Shown: positions 8,445-17,668, numbered from the stretch's first letter. The stretch is 64,000 nt of DNA from Candidatus Binatia bacterium (GCA_951812575.1 OX638322.1:5114103-5178102), one strand, 5' to 3'. Numbers and translations are program-made. Notes: a model not told the origin generated them from the letters alone.

Positions 8445-9376
8445 TCCTTGTCCCCGGTCCCTTCCTGCGGGTAATAGGTAACCGTCCGATACACTGCCTC
8501 GGCGGGTTCGAGGTAGCCCTCGTCATCGTCCGGAATCCACTCCTCAGTGACCTGTTTTACCCAATTCCCTTGGCCGTCGTACTCGTAGGTATAGACCTCT
8601 TTACGCTGAACAGCACCGTCCCTGTCAGACTCTACCCACTCCCGTTCATTCCCGTGCTCGTCATAGGCGTACACCCAGCGGGACGCCAGCGCTCCGCTTC
8701 GCCCGTGGGTGACCACGGTTTGTACTCTTCCATCTGCATTATACACATAGGTATTGCTTGAGATCGGAGAGCCATCGGCATCAGACAATGACCGTTTGGC
8801 GATCCGGCCTTCCCCATCGTAGGTAAAGCTCGCGCGGTGTAAAAAGGTTCCGTCCGGGTCGTGGTGATCGATGTGCGCCGGCTGCCCGTCTTCGGTGTAC
8901 GTATAGACATCTCGAAACCAGAGATCGCCATCCACGTCAGTACTCACCGCCTGTGTCAGACGGCCCGCCTCATCATAGGTATGGCTGGTCTGCCGCCAGA
9001 GCGTCCCCTGGGAGTTATACAACTGTTCGGTACTCAGCTTGCTCGCCCGGTTATAACTGCGGACGGCGCGGACCATCACTGCTCCGTCAGGCGCGTACTC
9101 TATCCTTTCGGTGAGTGCTCCATCCCTGCCGTAATGAGTGATCGCCGTGAGTATCCGTTCGTCCTCAATCCACGTGTCCGGCTCGCCAGACGGATTCACA
9201 AACAACACCCTATCCGTCTTCACGGTTTGGACAGCGCCAACCAGCGCACTGCTCGCACGGATTTCCTTCGCCCCCATAGCCGCAATGACGTCGGCCCAGG
9301 CGTAAGGAACGAGGAAGACAGGGAAAGAGAGACAGAGATAGAAGAGAAGAGAAGCAGGAGACAGCGGGCGCGGCAT
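8435..9376 (-). CDS. Secreted YD/RHS-like repeat protein
   Basis: About 313 residues from ATG 9376 (MPRPLSPASLLFYLCLSFPV); an ATG at 9418 is possible. The N-terminus is a clear Sec signal ending in PYAWA. The mature part is a ladder of about 20-23-residue units of the type TYDEAGRLTQAV, TYTEDGQPAHID, TYDGEGRIAKRS, YNADGRVQTVV, AYDEHGNEREW, matching YD/RHS beta-repeats. Size is far below full RHS toxins and no C-terminal toxin domain is visible. Function unknown; probably a periplasmic or surface beta-structure. Its 3' end runs into the inverted arm of the 9-bp array. Confidence 0.75.
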   Translation of the reverse strand: MPRPLSPASLLFYLCLSFPVFLVPYAWADVIAAMGAKEIRASSALVGAVQTVKTDRVLFVNPSGEPDTWIEDERILTAITHYGRDGALTERIEYAPDGAVMVRAVRSYNRASKLSTEQLYNSQGTLWRQTSHTYDEAGRLTQAVSTDVDGDLWFRDVYTYTEDGQPAHIDHHDPDGTFLHRASFTYDGEGRIAKRSLSDADGSPISSNTYVYNADGRVQTVVTHGRSGALASRWVYAYDEHGNEREWVESDRDGAVQRKEVYTYEYDGQGNWVKQVTEEWIPDDDEGYLEPAEAVYRTVTYYPQEGTGDKEGL

Positions 9377-9536
9377 TGGTTTCGAGTCAGAGGCACGCCG
9401 CGTGCGAGAGGATTCCATCACGACTGGTCGTCTTCGGTCTTTCAAGTTCATAGGTCTGAAGCAGCATATCCCTTCTTTGCGTTCCTTGACACGTCCCTCG
9501 TCTTCGCAGAATAATCTCCTCACAGGAGGGGAATGT

Positions 9537-10325
9537 ATGCGTGACAATAGACTCAAAAAATCACTCAAGGCCGGGGACTTTGCGCTGGGGACGCTGGTGT
9601 GGGACCTCAAGAGCCGGGGGGCCATCCACACGCTGGCACAGGCCGGTATGGACTACATCATGATCTGCACCGAGCATTCGGCCTACAATCTGGAAACGGT
9701 GGTCGATCTGTGCGACTACGCCCATACGGCCGGTATGACCCCGGTGGTCCGCATCCCTGATCTTGAATATGAGCATGTGACGCGCCTGCTCGACTGCGGG
9801 TGCCAGAGCCTGATTGTGCCGCATGTCAAAACCGGGGCCGAGGTGCAACGATTCATGGAGCTGGCCAAATACCATCCCGAGGGGAAGCGCGGGACGGCCA
9901 TCTATCTGGGAGCGAATACCGAATATGAAGACGTTGAGACACAGACGGCCATGCAGCACGCCAATGCCAACACCCTGCTCGGCGTGATCATCGAAACCAG
10001 AGAAGCCGTGGAGAATATGGACGAGATTCTGATTCCCGGCATTGATCTCTGCCTGGTCGGCTATCAAGACCTGGCCCAAAGTCTTGGCGCGCCGGGCCAA
10101 TTCAAGAATCCCGAGTTGATCGAAGCGACCGCCAAGGTCAATGCACTGTGTCACGAGCGGGGCATCGCGACGGCTGCGGCAATGACTCAACTCGATAATG
10201 TTCAGGCTATTGTCGATAGCGGTGCGCAATATCTGTTGTATGGCACCGATCTGATTCTGCTGCGCCGGGAAGCGCAGCGCGCCGCCGAGGCCCTTGCCCC
10301 ATTTCGGAAAGGCGGGGCACGCTAG
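9537..10325 (+). CDS. HpcH/HpaI aldolase/citrate lyase family protein
   Basis: 262 residues from ATG 9537, preceded by CAGGAGGGGA. The sequence LKAGDFALGTLVWDLKS, GMDYIMICTEHSAYN, TPVVRIPDLEYEHVTRLLDCG and CQSLIVPHVKT follows the HpcH/HpaI TIM barrel (class II, metal-dependent pyruvate aldolases such as 2,4-dihydroxyhept-2-ene-1,7-dioate aldolase). LCLVGYQDLAQSLGAPGQF is the usual GxxDLxxSLG region. The substrate is unknown; context is with a flavin oxidoreductase and an acetoacetate-decarboxylase-like gene, suggesting degradation of an aromatic or keto acid. Confidence 0.88.
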   Translation: MRDNRLKKSLKAGDFALGTLVWDLKSRGAIHTLAQAGMDYIMICTEHSAYNLETVVDLCDYAHTAGMTPVVRIPDLEYEHVTRLLDCGCQSLIVPHVKTGAEVQRFMELAKYHPEGKRGTAIYLGANTEYEDVETQTAMQHANANTLLGVIIETREAVENMDEILIPGIDLCLVGYQDLAQSLGAPGQFKNPELIEATAKVNALCHERGIATAAAMTQLDNVQAIVDSGAQYLLYGTDLILLRREAQRAAEALAPFRKGGAR

Positions 10326-10326
10326 A

Positions 10327-10351
10327 CGGGTTTCCTCTTTACGGAAACCCG
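10327..10351. terminator. Hairpin after the aldolase gene
   Basis: CGGGTTTCC and GGAAACCCG form a perfect 9-bp stem around a 7-base loop, beginning two bases after the aldolase stop codon. No U-run follows, so it may be an RNA-stabilising or rho-dependent structure rather than a classical intrinsic terminator. Confidence 0.55.
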
Positions 10352-10420
10352 GAATGTAGGATACACACGACAGGAAGTTGAGAGGCGTTCCGTCGTTCGT
10401 CAGCGTCAAAGGAGGTCAGC

Positions 10421-11533
10421 ATGAAGTTCGGTATTTTTTATGAGCTATCCGTTCCCCGGCCCTGGGACCAAGAGGCCGAGCGCAGCGTCTATATGAATGC
10501 GCTGGAGCAAGTCCGCCTGGCCGACGAACTCGGCTTTGAGCAGGTCTGGGCGGTGGAGCATCACTTCCTGGAAGAATACTCCCACTGTTCGTCTCCCGAG
10601 CTTTTTCTGACGGCCTGCGCCATGCAGACCAAGCATATCAACGTCGGCCACGGCATCGTCATCTGCGTGCCGGAATTCAACCACCCGATTCGGATCGCCG
10701 AACGCGCAGCGGTGTTGGATATTTTATCCGGCGGACGGCTTCAGTTCGGGACCGGGCGGTCGGCAACCTGGACCGAGTTGGGAGGCTTTCGGGCCAGTCC
10801 GGACGAGACCAAGAAAAGCTGGGACGAGTTTGTCCACTGCATCCCGAAGATGTGGACCCAGGAACGCTTTGGCTATGAGGGCCAGTATTTCTCCATGCCG
10901 TCACGCGCGGTCCTGCCCAAACCCTACCAAAAGCCCCATCCGCCCATGTGGGTGGCCGTCACCAGTCCGGGCACCGAGCTTGACGCCGCGGACCGCGGCA
11001 TTGGCTGTCTGGGGGTGACCTTTACCAGCTTTGCCGAGCAGGAAGCCAAGGTCAAAGAGTATCGTCGCCGGGTGCAGAACTGCAATCCGGTCGGCTCGTT
11101 TGTGAATAACCAGGTCGCGACCGTCAATTTTCTGTACTGCCACCCGGACAATGAAACCGGTGCAAAAACCGGCATGAACATGATCCGCCATTTCAATTAC
11201 ATGGCGGCCCAGCTGGATATGGCAAAAGAGGCTTACCCGGCCAAATCCTATCCAGCCGCCGGTCTGCTGCCTTCCCTGCGGCGTCAGGCGTCCAGCCCCG
11301 GTGATCAGTTCAAAGCCCCGGAGGGGATCGCGGTCGGGAATCCCGAACATCTCATCGGTGAGCTGAAAAAGTGGGAAGCCAGCGGTGTGGACCGAGTCAA
11401 TTTCCTCCTCAACGCCGCCGAGATCATTCCGCAGGCCCAGGTCCTCGACAGTCTGCGGCTGTTTGCCCAGGAAGTCATGCCAGCGTTTGCCGACTCGCAG
11501 CCGCAACGCGCCGTCGCGGGAGGAGCCAGCTAA
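10421..11533 (+). CDS. LLM class (luciferase-like) flavin-dependent oxidoreductase
   Basis: 370 residues, preceded by AAAGGAGGTCAGC. The start MKFGIFYELSVPRPW, LADELGFEQVWAVEHHF, VGHGIVICVPEFNHPIRIAERAAVLDILSGGRLQFGTGRS is the classic bacterial luciferase-like TIM barrel binding FMN or F420. These enzymes are monooxygenases or reductases. The stop codon shares one base with the next start (TAATG), coupling it to the acetoacetate-decarboxylase-like gene, which suggests a common catabolic substrate. The cofactor cannot be decided from the sequence alone. Confidence 0.9.
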   Translation: MKFGIFYELSVPRPWDQEAERSVYMNALEQVRLADELGFEQVWAVEHHFLEEYSHCSSPELFLTACAMQTKHINVGHGIVICVPEFNHPIRIAERAAVLDILSGGRLQFGTGRSATWTELGGFRASPDETKKSWDEFVHCIPKMWTQERFGYEGQYFSMPSRAVLPKPYQKPHPPMWVAVTSPGTELDAADRGIGCLGVTFTSFAEQEAKVKEYRRRVQNCNPVGSFVNNQVATVNFLYCHPDNETGAKTGMNMIRHFNYMAAQLDMAKEAYPAKSYPAAGLLPSLRRQASSPGDQFKAPEGIAVGNPEHLIGELKKWEASGVDRVNFLLNAAEIIPQAQVLDSLRLFAQEVMPAFADSQPQRAVAGGAS

Positions 11534-12285
11534 TGCCGGTGTTTGGGAAACAGGACGTTGAAGCCACCGCCGCCCAAGCGCCGCTGATGAGCGGCCTTGA
11601 TACCGATGCCTGGGAGCTCAAAGGCGCAGAGATTCTTCAGCTCAGTTATGAAATTGCCGAGGAGCCAGCGGAATGGCTCATTCCGCCCGCTCTCCACCCG
11701 AGTATTCCGCCGTATGCCACGTTCTCGGTCATGCATTATCCCGACAGCCCGGTCGGGCCGTTCGCACTCGCCCAGGTCCGCATCATCGTTCGGGCCGGGA
11801 TCCGGCCCCGCGGCTACCTCCTGCACGCCTATGCTAGCACCGAACAGGCGGTGGGCGAATTACAGGCGCGCTGGGGGTTCACGGTCGAGACCGCCGCGGT
11901 CTCGCTCCAGCCACGCCACGACCGGGTGATTGGGCGGGTTGAACGCGACGGCGATACGCTCCTGGAGATCGAGTTGGAGAACCCCGAGCATATCTCAGGC
12001 GCGGATATTACCTATCTCGACAGCCTGCATTTGGCTCGGGTTCAGGACCAGGACAAGCCGGTCATTGTCCAGGTTGACCCGGAATACGTGTTTCAGGCTG
12101 CGCAGCGCGGCAAACCCCGCCTCCTCACCTTCAAAGCCGGCGCCTGGGGGGACTCCGGGCGGTTGCAGTGCACGACTCCGATTATTGCGACCATGACAAA
12201 AAGTGATACCGACCTGCCCCAGCTCCGCTTCGCCCTTGATCCCTCCCTGCCCGCCGCCCAAGGCAGCCGCAGACTCGCGGCGTAA
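11533..12285 (+). CDS. Acetoacetate decarboxylase-like protein
   Basis: 250 residues from ATG 11533, overlapping the upstream stop by one base. EWLIPPALHPSIPPYATFSVMHYPDSPVGPFALAQVRIIVR and GYLLHAYASTEQAVGELQARWGF resemble the acetoacetate decarboxylase (ADC) superfamily barrel. I cannot identify with certainty the lysine equivalent to the Schiff-base lysine of true ADC, so the reaction may be different (some family members are hydratases or aldolases). It is coupled to the LLM oxidoreductase and followed 12 bp later by an osmC-like gene. Confidence 0.7.
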   Translation: MPVFGKQDVEATAAQAPLMSGLDTDAWELKGAEILQLSYEIAEEPAEWLIPPALHPSIPPYATFSVMHYPDSPVGPFALAQVRIIVRAGIRPRGYLLHAYASTEQAVGELQARWGFTVETAAVSLQPRHDRVIGRVERDGDTLLEIELENPEHISGADITYLDSLHLARVQDQDKPVIVQVDPEYVFQAAQRGKPRLLTFKAGAWGDSGRLQCTTPIIATMTKSDTDLPQLRFALDPSLPAAQGSRRLAA

Positions 12286-12297
12286 AGGATACACTTC

Positions 12298-12774
12298 ATG
12301 TCTGATGTCACATTCAAGGTTTCAGGACAGTCGGAATCACCGGCTCGCTTGGCCGTTCAGGTCAGAGGGTTTGAGCTAATCGTTGACGAGCCGCCGGGCC
12401 TCGGCGGGGATGACGAGGGACCGAATCCGGTTGAGTATATCCTGGCCGGCTTGGCCGGCTGTCTCAATGTGATGGGGCATATTATTGCCAAAGAAATGGG
12501 CTTTACGATTCGATCCCTGACCATCGATGCGGCCGGTCCGCTCAATCCGAGAAAACTACTCGGCAAACAGACGGATGACCGGGCTGGATACAAAAACATT
12601 GACGTCACGCTCAACGTTGATGCCGATGTGGATCAAGCTACCCTGGACCAATGGCTGGCAACCATAGAGACGCGCTGTCCGGTCTCGGACAATCTGATGA
12701 ACCTCACTCCGGTGGCGGTTCGGGCGCAGTCAGCCGTGCAGTCGGAACACGGCACGGAATCCCCCTCACCCTAG
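12298..12774 (+). CDS. OsmC family protein
   Basis: 158 residues. NPVEYILAGLAGCLNVMGHIIAKEMGF holds the first conserved cysteine and ETRCPVSDNLMN the second, the pair that forms the peroxide-reducing site of OsmC/Ohr proteins. A role in detoxifying organic hydroperoxides or reactive acyl compounds is inferred. The last codons and the TAG stop lie inside a dispersed palindromic repeat that begins at 12761, so the C-terminal tail SPSP is repeat-derived. Confidence 0.88.
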   Translation: MSDVTFKVSGQSESPARLAVQVRGFELIVDEPPGLGGDDEGPNPVEYILAGLAGCLNVMGHIIAKEMGFTIRSLTIDAAGPLNPRKLLGKQTDDRAGYKNIDVTLNVDADVDQATLDQWLATIETRCPVSDNLMNLTPVAVRAQSAVQSEHGTESPSP

Positions 12775-12838
12775 CCCTCTCCCGCCAGGGGAGAGGGAAC
12801 ACAAATGGTGTCGGACAGCCACAGGGGGCTGTCCCTAC
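12761..12838. repeat. Composite palindromic repeat (families A and B)
   Basis: 12761-12799 is a family A copy: CCCTCACCCTAGCCCTCTCC, then a short loop and GGGGAGAGGGAA, which form a hairpin. 12811-12838 is a family B copy, which reads TGGTAGGGACAGCCCCCTGT on the reverse strand. Relatives occur at 22791, 30121, 31199, 35049, 38104 and 51001. It ends the OsmC frame and separates osmC from convergent sppA. Confidence 0.85.
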
Positions 12839-14601
12839 CAGGCTGTTTCCCAGTGGGGCGTCGTCAATACGCCCGGCTCGGACCATAGACCAAGACGCTG
12901 TCCCATCTGGATAACGGGTCGGACGGCTTGCATGACCTGGCGTAGCGCCACTGTGGTCGGACTGGCCGCGGCGTCCTCTCGGCCCTGAAGGCGAGACAGG
13001 ACTGTTTCAACGAGTGTTTTCTGTTCGGGAAAGAGTTTGACCTGCACCGGCGTATCGGCCTCAATCCCCGCCGCTTGTTTTGCTAGACTCAGCGCCACCG
13101 GGAAGCCGCCTAACTCGTCGACCAGACCAATACCCTTGGCATCTTCACCCGTCCAAATCCGACCTTTTGCCACGGCGTGTACCTGTTCCTGGGTGAGGCC
13201 CCTTCCCTGGGCAACTTTCTGCGTAAAATCCTCGTACACATGATCGAGCCAGACCGTGATCCGTTGCCACTGCTGGGGCGTATAATCGAGCGAGCTGGAC
13301 CACATGGTGGCATTGGTACTGGTATGTACCTCGTCCGATGAGATGCCGATTTTTTCCATAAGTTCAGCGGTGAGCATCTTCCCACCGACTACGCCGATGG
13401 AGCCGGTGATCGTACCGGGCTGAGCCACAATTTTATCCGCAGCCACAGCCACAAAATAGCCGCCCGATCCGGCCACGTTGCCCATGGACACAATGACCGG
13501 TTTACCCGCCTCCTTGGCTCGGACGGTCTCACGCCAAATCGTATCCGAGGCAACATAGGAGCCACCCGGACTGTCAACCCGAAACAGAATGGCCCTCACC
13601 GTGTCGTCCTGCACGGCATCCCGAAACGCCGCCGATACAGAATCCGATCCCATTGTCGGCCCGCTCAGCGCGGCGCTGTATTCGCTTTTGCCGCGATGCA
13701 CCCCACCGACGCCATAAATGAGCGCAATGGCCTCCTCTCCGTTGTGCGGGCGACCCATCTGGCGCAGATAGGTCAACAACCCAACACGTTCTGCCCCTTC
13801 ACCAAGATCATCTTCGATGATGGCCTGGACTTCATCCCGATACGCCAGCCCGTCAACCAGGTTTTCCGCTAGGGCACGCGCGCCGAGAAACGGCCCACGG
13901 TCAACCAGGGCTCGGACGGCGTCAGCTTCCAAGCCGCGACCAGCAGCGATGCCCTGCACGATCTGGCCGAACTGGGATTCGATAATCTGGAGGATCGCCT
14001 CACGATGGGGTTGGGTGTATTTTTTTTCGGTGAACATATTCAGCGCGTTTTTATACTCATAGCGGTGGTCCATACGGGGCGAGAGCCCCAGCTTTTCCAG
14101 TGTCCCGCTGACGAATGCCGATTCTGCCATCAGGCCGGTGAGACCAATGTCCCCGGACGGCTGGAGATAAATGCGATCAAAGGCGGTAGCCAGATAATAC
14201 GCGCCATTGCCAGGCCCGAACTCGCCGAAGGTCTCGGCATAGGCAACGGTCGGCTTGCCACTTTCCCGAAAGGCACCGACGGCATCCCGAACCTCTTGGA
14301 TTTCCGCCAGGCCCATACGCGGAGTGCCCGCGCGCGCAACCAGGGCCAGGACGCGCTCATCGGTAGCCGCCTGTTGCAGCGCGTCAACAATATCCCGGAC
14401 CGACACGGTCCGTTCCATGAGGACGCTCGCCAGCGGATCGGTGGGAATATACTCGGCAAACTCGCGCTCGAAGTCGATCTCAAGCACGATGCGCTCCGGC
14501 AGACTCTCTTGACTCATCAGGGTAGTAATAACGCCGACAATCGCCATAACGACGACCCACGCGCCAATCAGCATGAGCGTCCGTCCCAGAAACTTTTTCA
14601 T
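12835..14601 (-). CDS. sppA: Signal peptide peptidase SppA, 67-kDa type
   Basis: 588 residues from ATG 14601 (GAGGGA 8 bp upstream; an ATG nine codons earlier lacks this). The N-terminal membrane anchor is at about 8-28 (LMLIGAWVVVMAIVGVITTLM). Two S49 (ClpP-like) halves follow. The first holds the lysine of the dyad in YEYKNALNMF; the second holds the nucleophilic serine in GNVAGSGGYFVAVAADKIVA. This is the long double-domain form that digests cleaved signal peptides in the membrane. It lies 26 bp after the cupin gene on the same strand. Confidence 0.92.
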   Translation of the reverse strand: MKKFLGRTLMLIGAWVVVMAIVGVITTLMSQESLPERIVLEIDFEREFAEYIPTDPLASVLMERTVSVRDIVDALQQAATDERVLALVARAGTPRMGLAEIQEVRDAVGAFRESGKPTVAYAETFGEFGPGNGAYYLATAFDRIYLQPSGDIGLTGLMAESAFVSGTLEKLGLSPRMDHRYEYKNALNMFTEKKYTQPHREAILQIIESQFGQIVQGIAAGRGLEADAVRALVDRGPFLGARALAENLVDGLAYRDEVQAIIEDDLGEGAERVGLLTYLRQMGRPHNGEEAIALIYGVGGVHRGKSEYSAALSGPTMGSDSVSAAFRDAVQDDTVRAILFRVDSPGGSYVASDTIWRETVRAKEAGKPVIVSMGNVAGSGGYFVAVAADKIVAQPGTITGSIGVVGGKMLTAELMEKIGISSDEVHTSTNATMWSSSLDYTPQQWQRITVWLDHVYEDFTQKVAQGRGLTQEQVHAVAKGRIWTGEDAKGIGLVDELGGFPVALSLAKQAAGIEADTPVQVKLFPEQKTLVETVLSRLQGREDAAASPTTVALRQVMQAVRPVIQMGQRLGLWSEPGVLTTPHWETAW

Positions 14602-14627
14602 ATTATCTTCCCTCGCTTGATCTTCCA

Positions 14628-15044
14628 CTAACTCACTTCGGGCGGCGTCGGCTCAAGCGTACCTCGCGTTTCTCCGTAGGGCCAGGGCAACCGGATCGGC
14701 TCGCCGGCACGATTAAAAATTTCGACCGGAGTTTCCAGGACGGCAATTGCTTGCATCTCTTCCTCACCGGTTGTGCAGATTTTGTGCGGGGTGTAGGCGG
14801 GAACAGTCAGGACGCTGTTGGGTCCGAAATCGATCTGCTGCCCATCCACCTGACACCAGCCTGTTCCCTTGAGAACAATAAGAATCTCTTCGCCCGAATG
14901 ATAGTGCGTCGGGGTCGGCTTACCCGGTTGTGAGGTCTGCATCCAGATTTCAACGTTACGAGAATCCTCCTTCACCAAGGTCTGGTGAATAACCGCAGGG
15001 TGAATGAATTTTTCGATGCCGGAAATTTTCCGCATGGAATACAT
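14628..15044 (-). CDS. Cupin domain protein
   Basis: 138 residues, with AGGGAGGG upstream. TPTHYHSGEEILIVLKGTGWCQVDG is cupin motif 1 (HxHxxxE-like metal ligands His and Glu) and LTVPAYTPHKICTTG is motif 2 with the second His. A single-domain metal-binding beta-barrel; such proteins are isomerases, dioxygenases or sensors and no reaction can be assigned. It is transcribed toward sppA and may share its promoter. Confidence 0.85.
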   Translation of the reverse strand: MYSMRKISGIEKFIHPAVIHQTLVKEDSRNVEIWMQTSQPGKPTPTHYHSGEEILIVLKGTGWCQVDGQQIDFGPNSVLTVPAYTPHKICTTGEEEMQAIAVLETPVEIFNRAGEPIRLPWPYGETRGTLEPTPPEVS

Positions 15045-15271
15045 GGCTGCGCCCTCCCTCTTTTTATCTCAGTGTACCGTCATACGAAGAGACACGGGTA
15101 ACGGTAGCAAAGAAGAGGAAAAACGCCAATCAACAGGAAGCGGTATTACCTGGCACGTTGGGCAAGCGCTCCAGAGCGGGACGATCCTTATAGGTCGTAC
15201 CCCAACCTACGGTTGCCGCAAACGGAACAGCGAGCAGCCTTTGGGCAAACGAAAGAAAAAGGAGACCAGCC

Positions 15272-15890
15272 ATGTTCGTTGCCACGCTCAATCGTCCGCT
15301 CGCCACGACTATCACCGGCTCCCTGCCGCGACCCGAACGGTTTACGCTCAACCTTGCTGGCCGTCCTATGTCCTCAGCCTTGTCGGGCGATTATCAGTTT
15401 CACGAGCAGTCTATTGATACGGTTGCCAGTTGTATCAGCGATCAACGCCGGGCCGGGATCGATATCATGACGGATGGCGATATGCGATTTGGTCGGGATA
15501 TCGGCGGTCGGGCGTGGTCTGGCTATATCTTTGATCGGGTGGAGGGCCTGTCGCCCGGCGCGTTGCGCTCCCTCCCGTTCGGCGGCGCTCCGCGGGAACT
15601 CCAACCCGGCGATATCTTTCATGAGATTATGGTGACCCGCTTACCGCCCACCGTCACGGGGCCGGTAAGCGCCGGCAGCCTCGAGTACGATATCGCCCGG
15701 AAAACCGCTCAGGGGCTGGCCGAACGGCCGGTGAAATTTGGCGCCTGCTCAGCCCAGGTGGTCGATATGCTCGTGATTAACGAGCATTAAAATGGTGGCC
15801 CTCGCGCAAGGCGTCAACATCGTCCGGCGCGAGCTTGGGCTGACCCCTGCCGTTGTTCCTGTCGAGGCGAGAAACCTGGCGTATTTGTAA
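15272..15890 (+). pseudogene. Remnant of a MetE-like (cobalamin-independent methionine synthase family) gene
   Basis: The first open frame (15272-15790) encodes ATTITGSLPRPERF, a QRRAGIDIMTDGDMR segment, LPPTVTGPVSAGSLEYDIA and RPVKFGACSAQVVDMLVINEH, matching the N-terminal half of single-domain MetE-like/UROD-fold proteins of about 370 residues. It stops at a TAA. A further open stretch from ATG 15792 to 15890 reads ALAQGVNIVRREL, like the helix that normally follows. The catalytic Zn-binding C-terminal half is absent. I read this as a decayed gene with a large deletion, though the first 172 codons still have a good ribosome site (AAAAGGAGACC). Confidence 0.6.
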
Positions 15891-15902
15891 AGAGGGGAGA
15901 CA

Positions 15903-16112
15903 ATGCCTTTCAGACCTATCGATTACACGGCCGACACGCGTTTCAGCTATGGCCGTAAGCTTTTGACTCATCGCATCAGAATAGCCACGCTCGTCATGGA
16001 CACGGGTTCCGAAGGACCTCCTTCCCGTCCCCTGAGGTACTCCTTTCTCCGCTGTCTGAGCATGCTAAAAGGTGAGAGTATGAATATCCGAACTGAGATG
16101 CTGGAGCTATGA
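15903..16112 (+). CDS. Small open frame coupled to the monooxygenase gene
   Basis: 69 codons with GAGGGGAG 4-5 bp before the ATG; its TGA overlaps the ATG of the following monooxygenase gene (ATGA). The sequence (MPFRPIDYTADTRFSYGRKL, then an arginine-rich middle) matches nothing I recognise and may be another fragment from the decayed region. The ribosome site and stop-start overlap are the only support for translation; it could serve as a coupling leader. Confidence 0.3.
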   Translation: MPFRPIDYTADTRFSYGRKLLTHRIRIATLVMDTGSEGPPSRPLRYSFLRCLSMLKGESMNIRTEMLEL

Positions 16113-17629
16113 GTACGGAACACTTCGATGTCCTGGTCGTCGGCGCGGGAATCTCCGGGATTGCCGCCGGCTATCATTTACAGACCGCCTGTCCGGGCCG
16201 GACGTATGCCATTCTCGAACGCCGCAATACCATCGGCGGCACCTGGGACCTGTTCCGCTACCCCGGTATCCGCTCGGATTCGGACATGTATACGCTGGGG
16301 TATCCGTTCCGGCCCTGGACCGACCCCAAGGCCATCGCCGACGGACCCGCCATCCTTCGCTACGTCAACGAGACCGCTCGGGAGTTCGGGATCGATCGCA
16401 ATATTCGTTTTGGTCATCACGTCAAGCGGGCCGCCTGGTCCACGGCGGACGCGCGTTGGACGGTCGAAGCCGAACGGACCGACACAAAGGAGCGCTGCCG
16501 CTTCACCTGCAACTTCCTCTTCATGTGCAGCGGGTACTACAACTACGACGCGGGTTATACACCGGATTTTGCCGGAACCGAGCACTTTCGAGGCCGGATC
16601 GTGCATCCGCAGCAGTGGACCGATGATATCGAGTACGCGGACAAGCACGTCATCGTCATCGGCAGCGGAGCGACCGCGGTGACGCTCGTCCCCGAACTGG
16701 CCACGCGAGCGACCCATGTCACGATGCTGCAACGCTCACCCAGCTATATTCTCTCCCTGCCGTCGAGGGACTCTCTTGCCAATGCGCTGCGCCGTTTTCT
16801 TCCGAATGCCCTCGTCTATCGCCTGATTCGGTGGAAAAATGTGCTTATCGGAGCCTACTTCTTCTGGTTCTGTCGCCGTTCTCCGGAGCGTGCCAAGGCG
16901 TTTCTCTTGCGCCAGGTTCGCGCGGCGCTGGGGCCGGACTATGATGTTGAGCAGCACTTCACCCCCGACTACAACCCCTGGCAGCAGCGCCTGTGCCTGG
17001 TCCCAGACAGCGATCTGTTCAAAGCGATCAAAGCCGGCCAGGTCTCGGTTGTGACCGACCATATCGAGACCTTCACCGAACGAGGTATCCGCCTGCGTTC
17101 GGGGAGAACACTTGAGGCCGATCTCGTCGTGACGGCCACGGGTCTCAATCTGCAACTCCTCGGTGGTCTCGAGGTGACGGTCGATGATGAGCCCGTCGAG
17201 TTCTCAAAGACGCTGACGTATAAAGGCGTCATGTTCAGCGACGTGCCGAACCTGGCCCTGACTGTTGGTTATACGAACGCGTCGTGGACGCTGAAATGCG
17301 ATCTTACCTGCGAGTATGTCTGTCGCCTGCTCAACTATATGGAGGCGAACGGCTATGCGCAGTGCTGCCCACGCCCCCACGACCCGGCTATGGAGCGGGG
17401 GCCGTTCATCGATTTCACTTCGGGTTATGTCCGGAGAGCAATCGACGCCTTCCCCAAGCAGGGTCTCAAGCTACCCTGGAAGGCGTACCAGAACTATATG
17501 CTGGATGTCTGGACAGTTGCCTATGGCTCGCTGACCGACGACGCGCTGGCGTTCACTCGGCGACCGGCTGGACGACACCCGGATGCGACGCCAGACGAGG
17601 CCACGCTACCGGGGCAGGCGGCTGGCTGA
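16109..17629 (+). CDS. Flavin-containing (Baeyer-Villiger type) monooxygenase
   Basis: 506 residues. VLVVGAGISGIAAGYHL near residue 6 binds FAD. GGTWDLFRYPGIRSDSDMY is the conserved FAD-contact segment of class B monooxygenases. FRGRIVHPQQW matches the BVMO fingerprint FxGxxxHxxxW, followed here by Thr instead of the usual Pro or Asp. VIVIGSGATAVTLVPEL is the NADPH-binding second Rossmann motif. It probably inserts oxygen into a ketone or hydroxylates a hydrophobic substrate. It starts inside the stop codon of a 69-codon open frame, and the zinc alcohol dehydrogenase that could supply ketones lies just downstream on the opposite strand. Confidence 0.9.
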   Translation: MSTEHFDVLVVGAGISGIAAGYHLQTACPGRTYAILERRNTIGGTWDLFRYPGIRSDSDMYTLGYPFRPWTDPKAIADGPAILRYVNETAREFGIDRNIRFGHHVKRAAWSTADARWTVEAERTDTKERCRFTCNFLFMCSGYYNYDAGYTPDFAGTEHFRGRIVHPQQWTDDIEYADKHVIVIGSGATAVTLVPELATRATHVTMLQRSPSYILSLPSRDSLANALRRFLPNALVYRLIRWKNVLIGAYFFWFCRRSPERAKAFLLRQVRAALGPDYDVEQHFTPDYNPWQQRLCLVPDSDLFKAIKAGQVSVVTDHIETFTERGIRLRSGRTLEADLVVTATGLNLQLLGGLEVTVDDEPVEFSKTLTYKGVMFSDVPNLALTVGYTNASWTLKCDLTCEYVCRLLNYMEANGYAQCCPRPHDPAMERGPFIDFTSGYVRRAIDAFPKQGLKLPWKAYQNYMLDVWTVAYGSLTDDALAFTRRPAGRHPDATPDEATLPGQAAG

Positions 17630-17668
17630 GCAGTGATTTCCAAGCTCCGAAGTAAAAGATGCGCAGTA

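Noticed and set aside
15788..15790. Stop in the MetE-like gene as recoding
   Set aside because: It is TAA, not TGA or TAG, and the C-terminal half of the protein is missing downstream.
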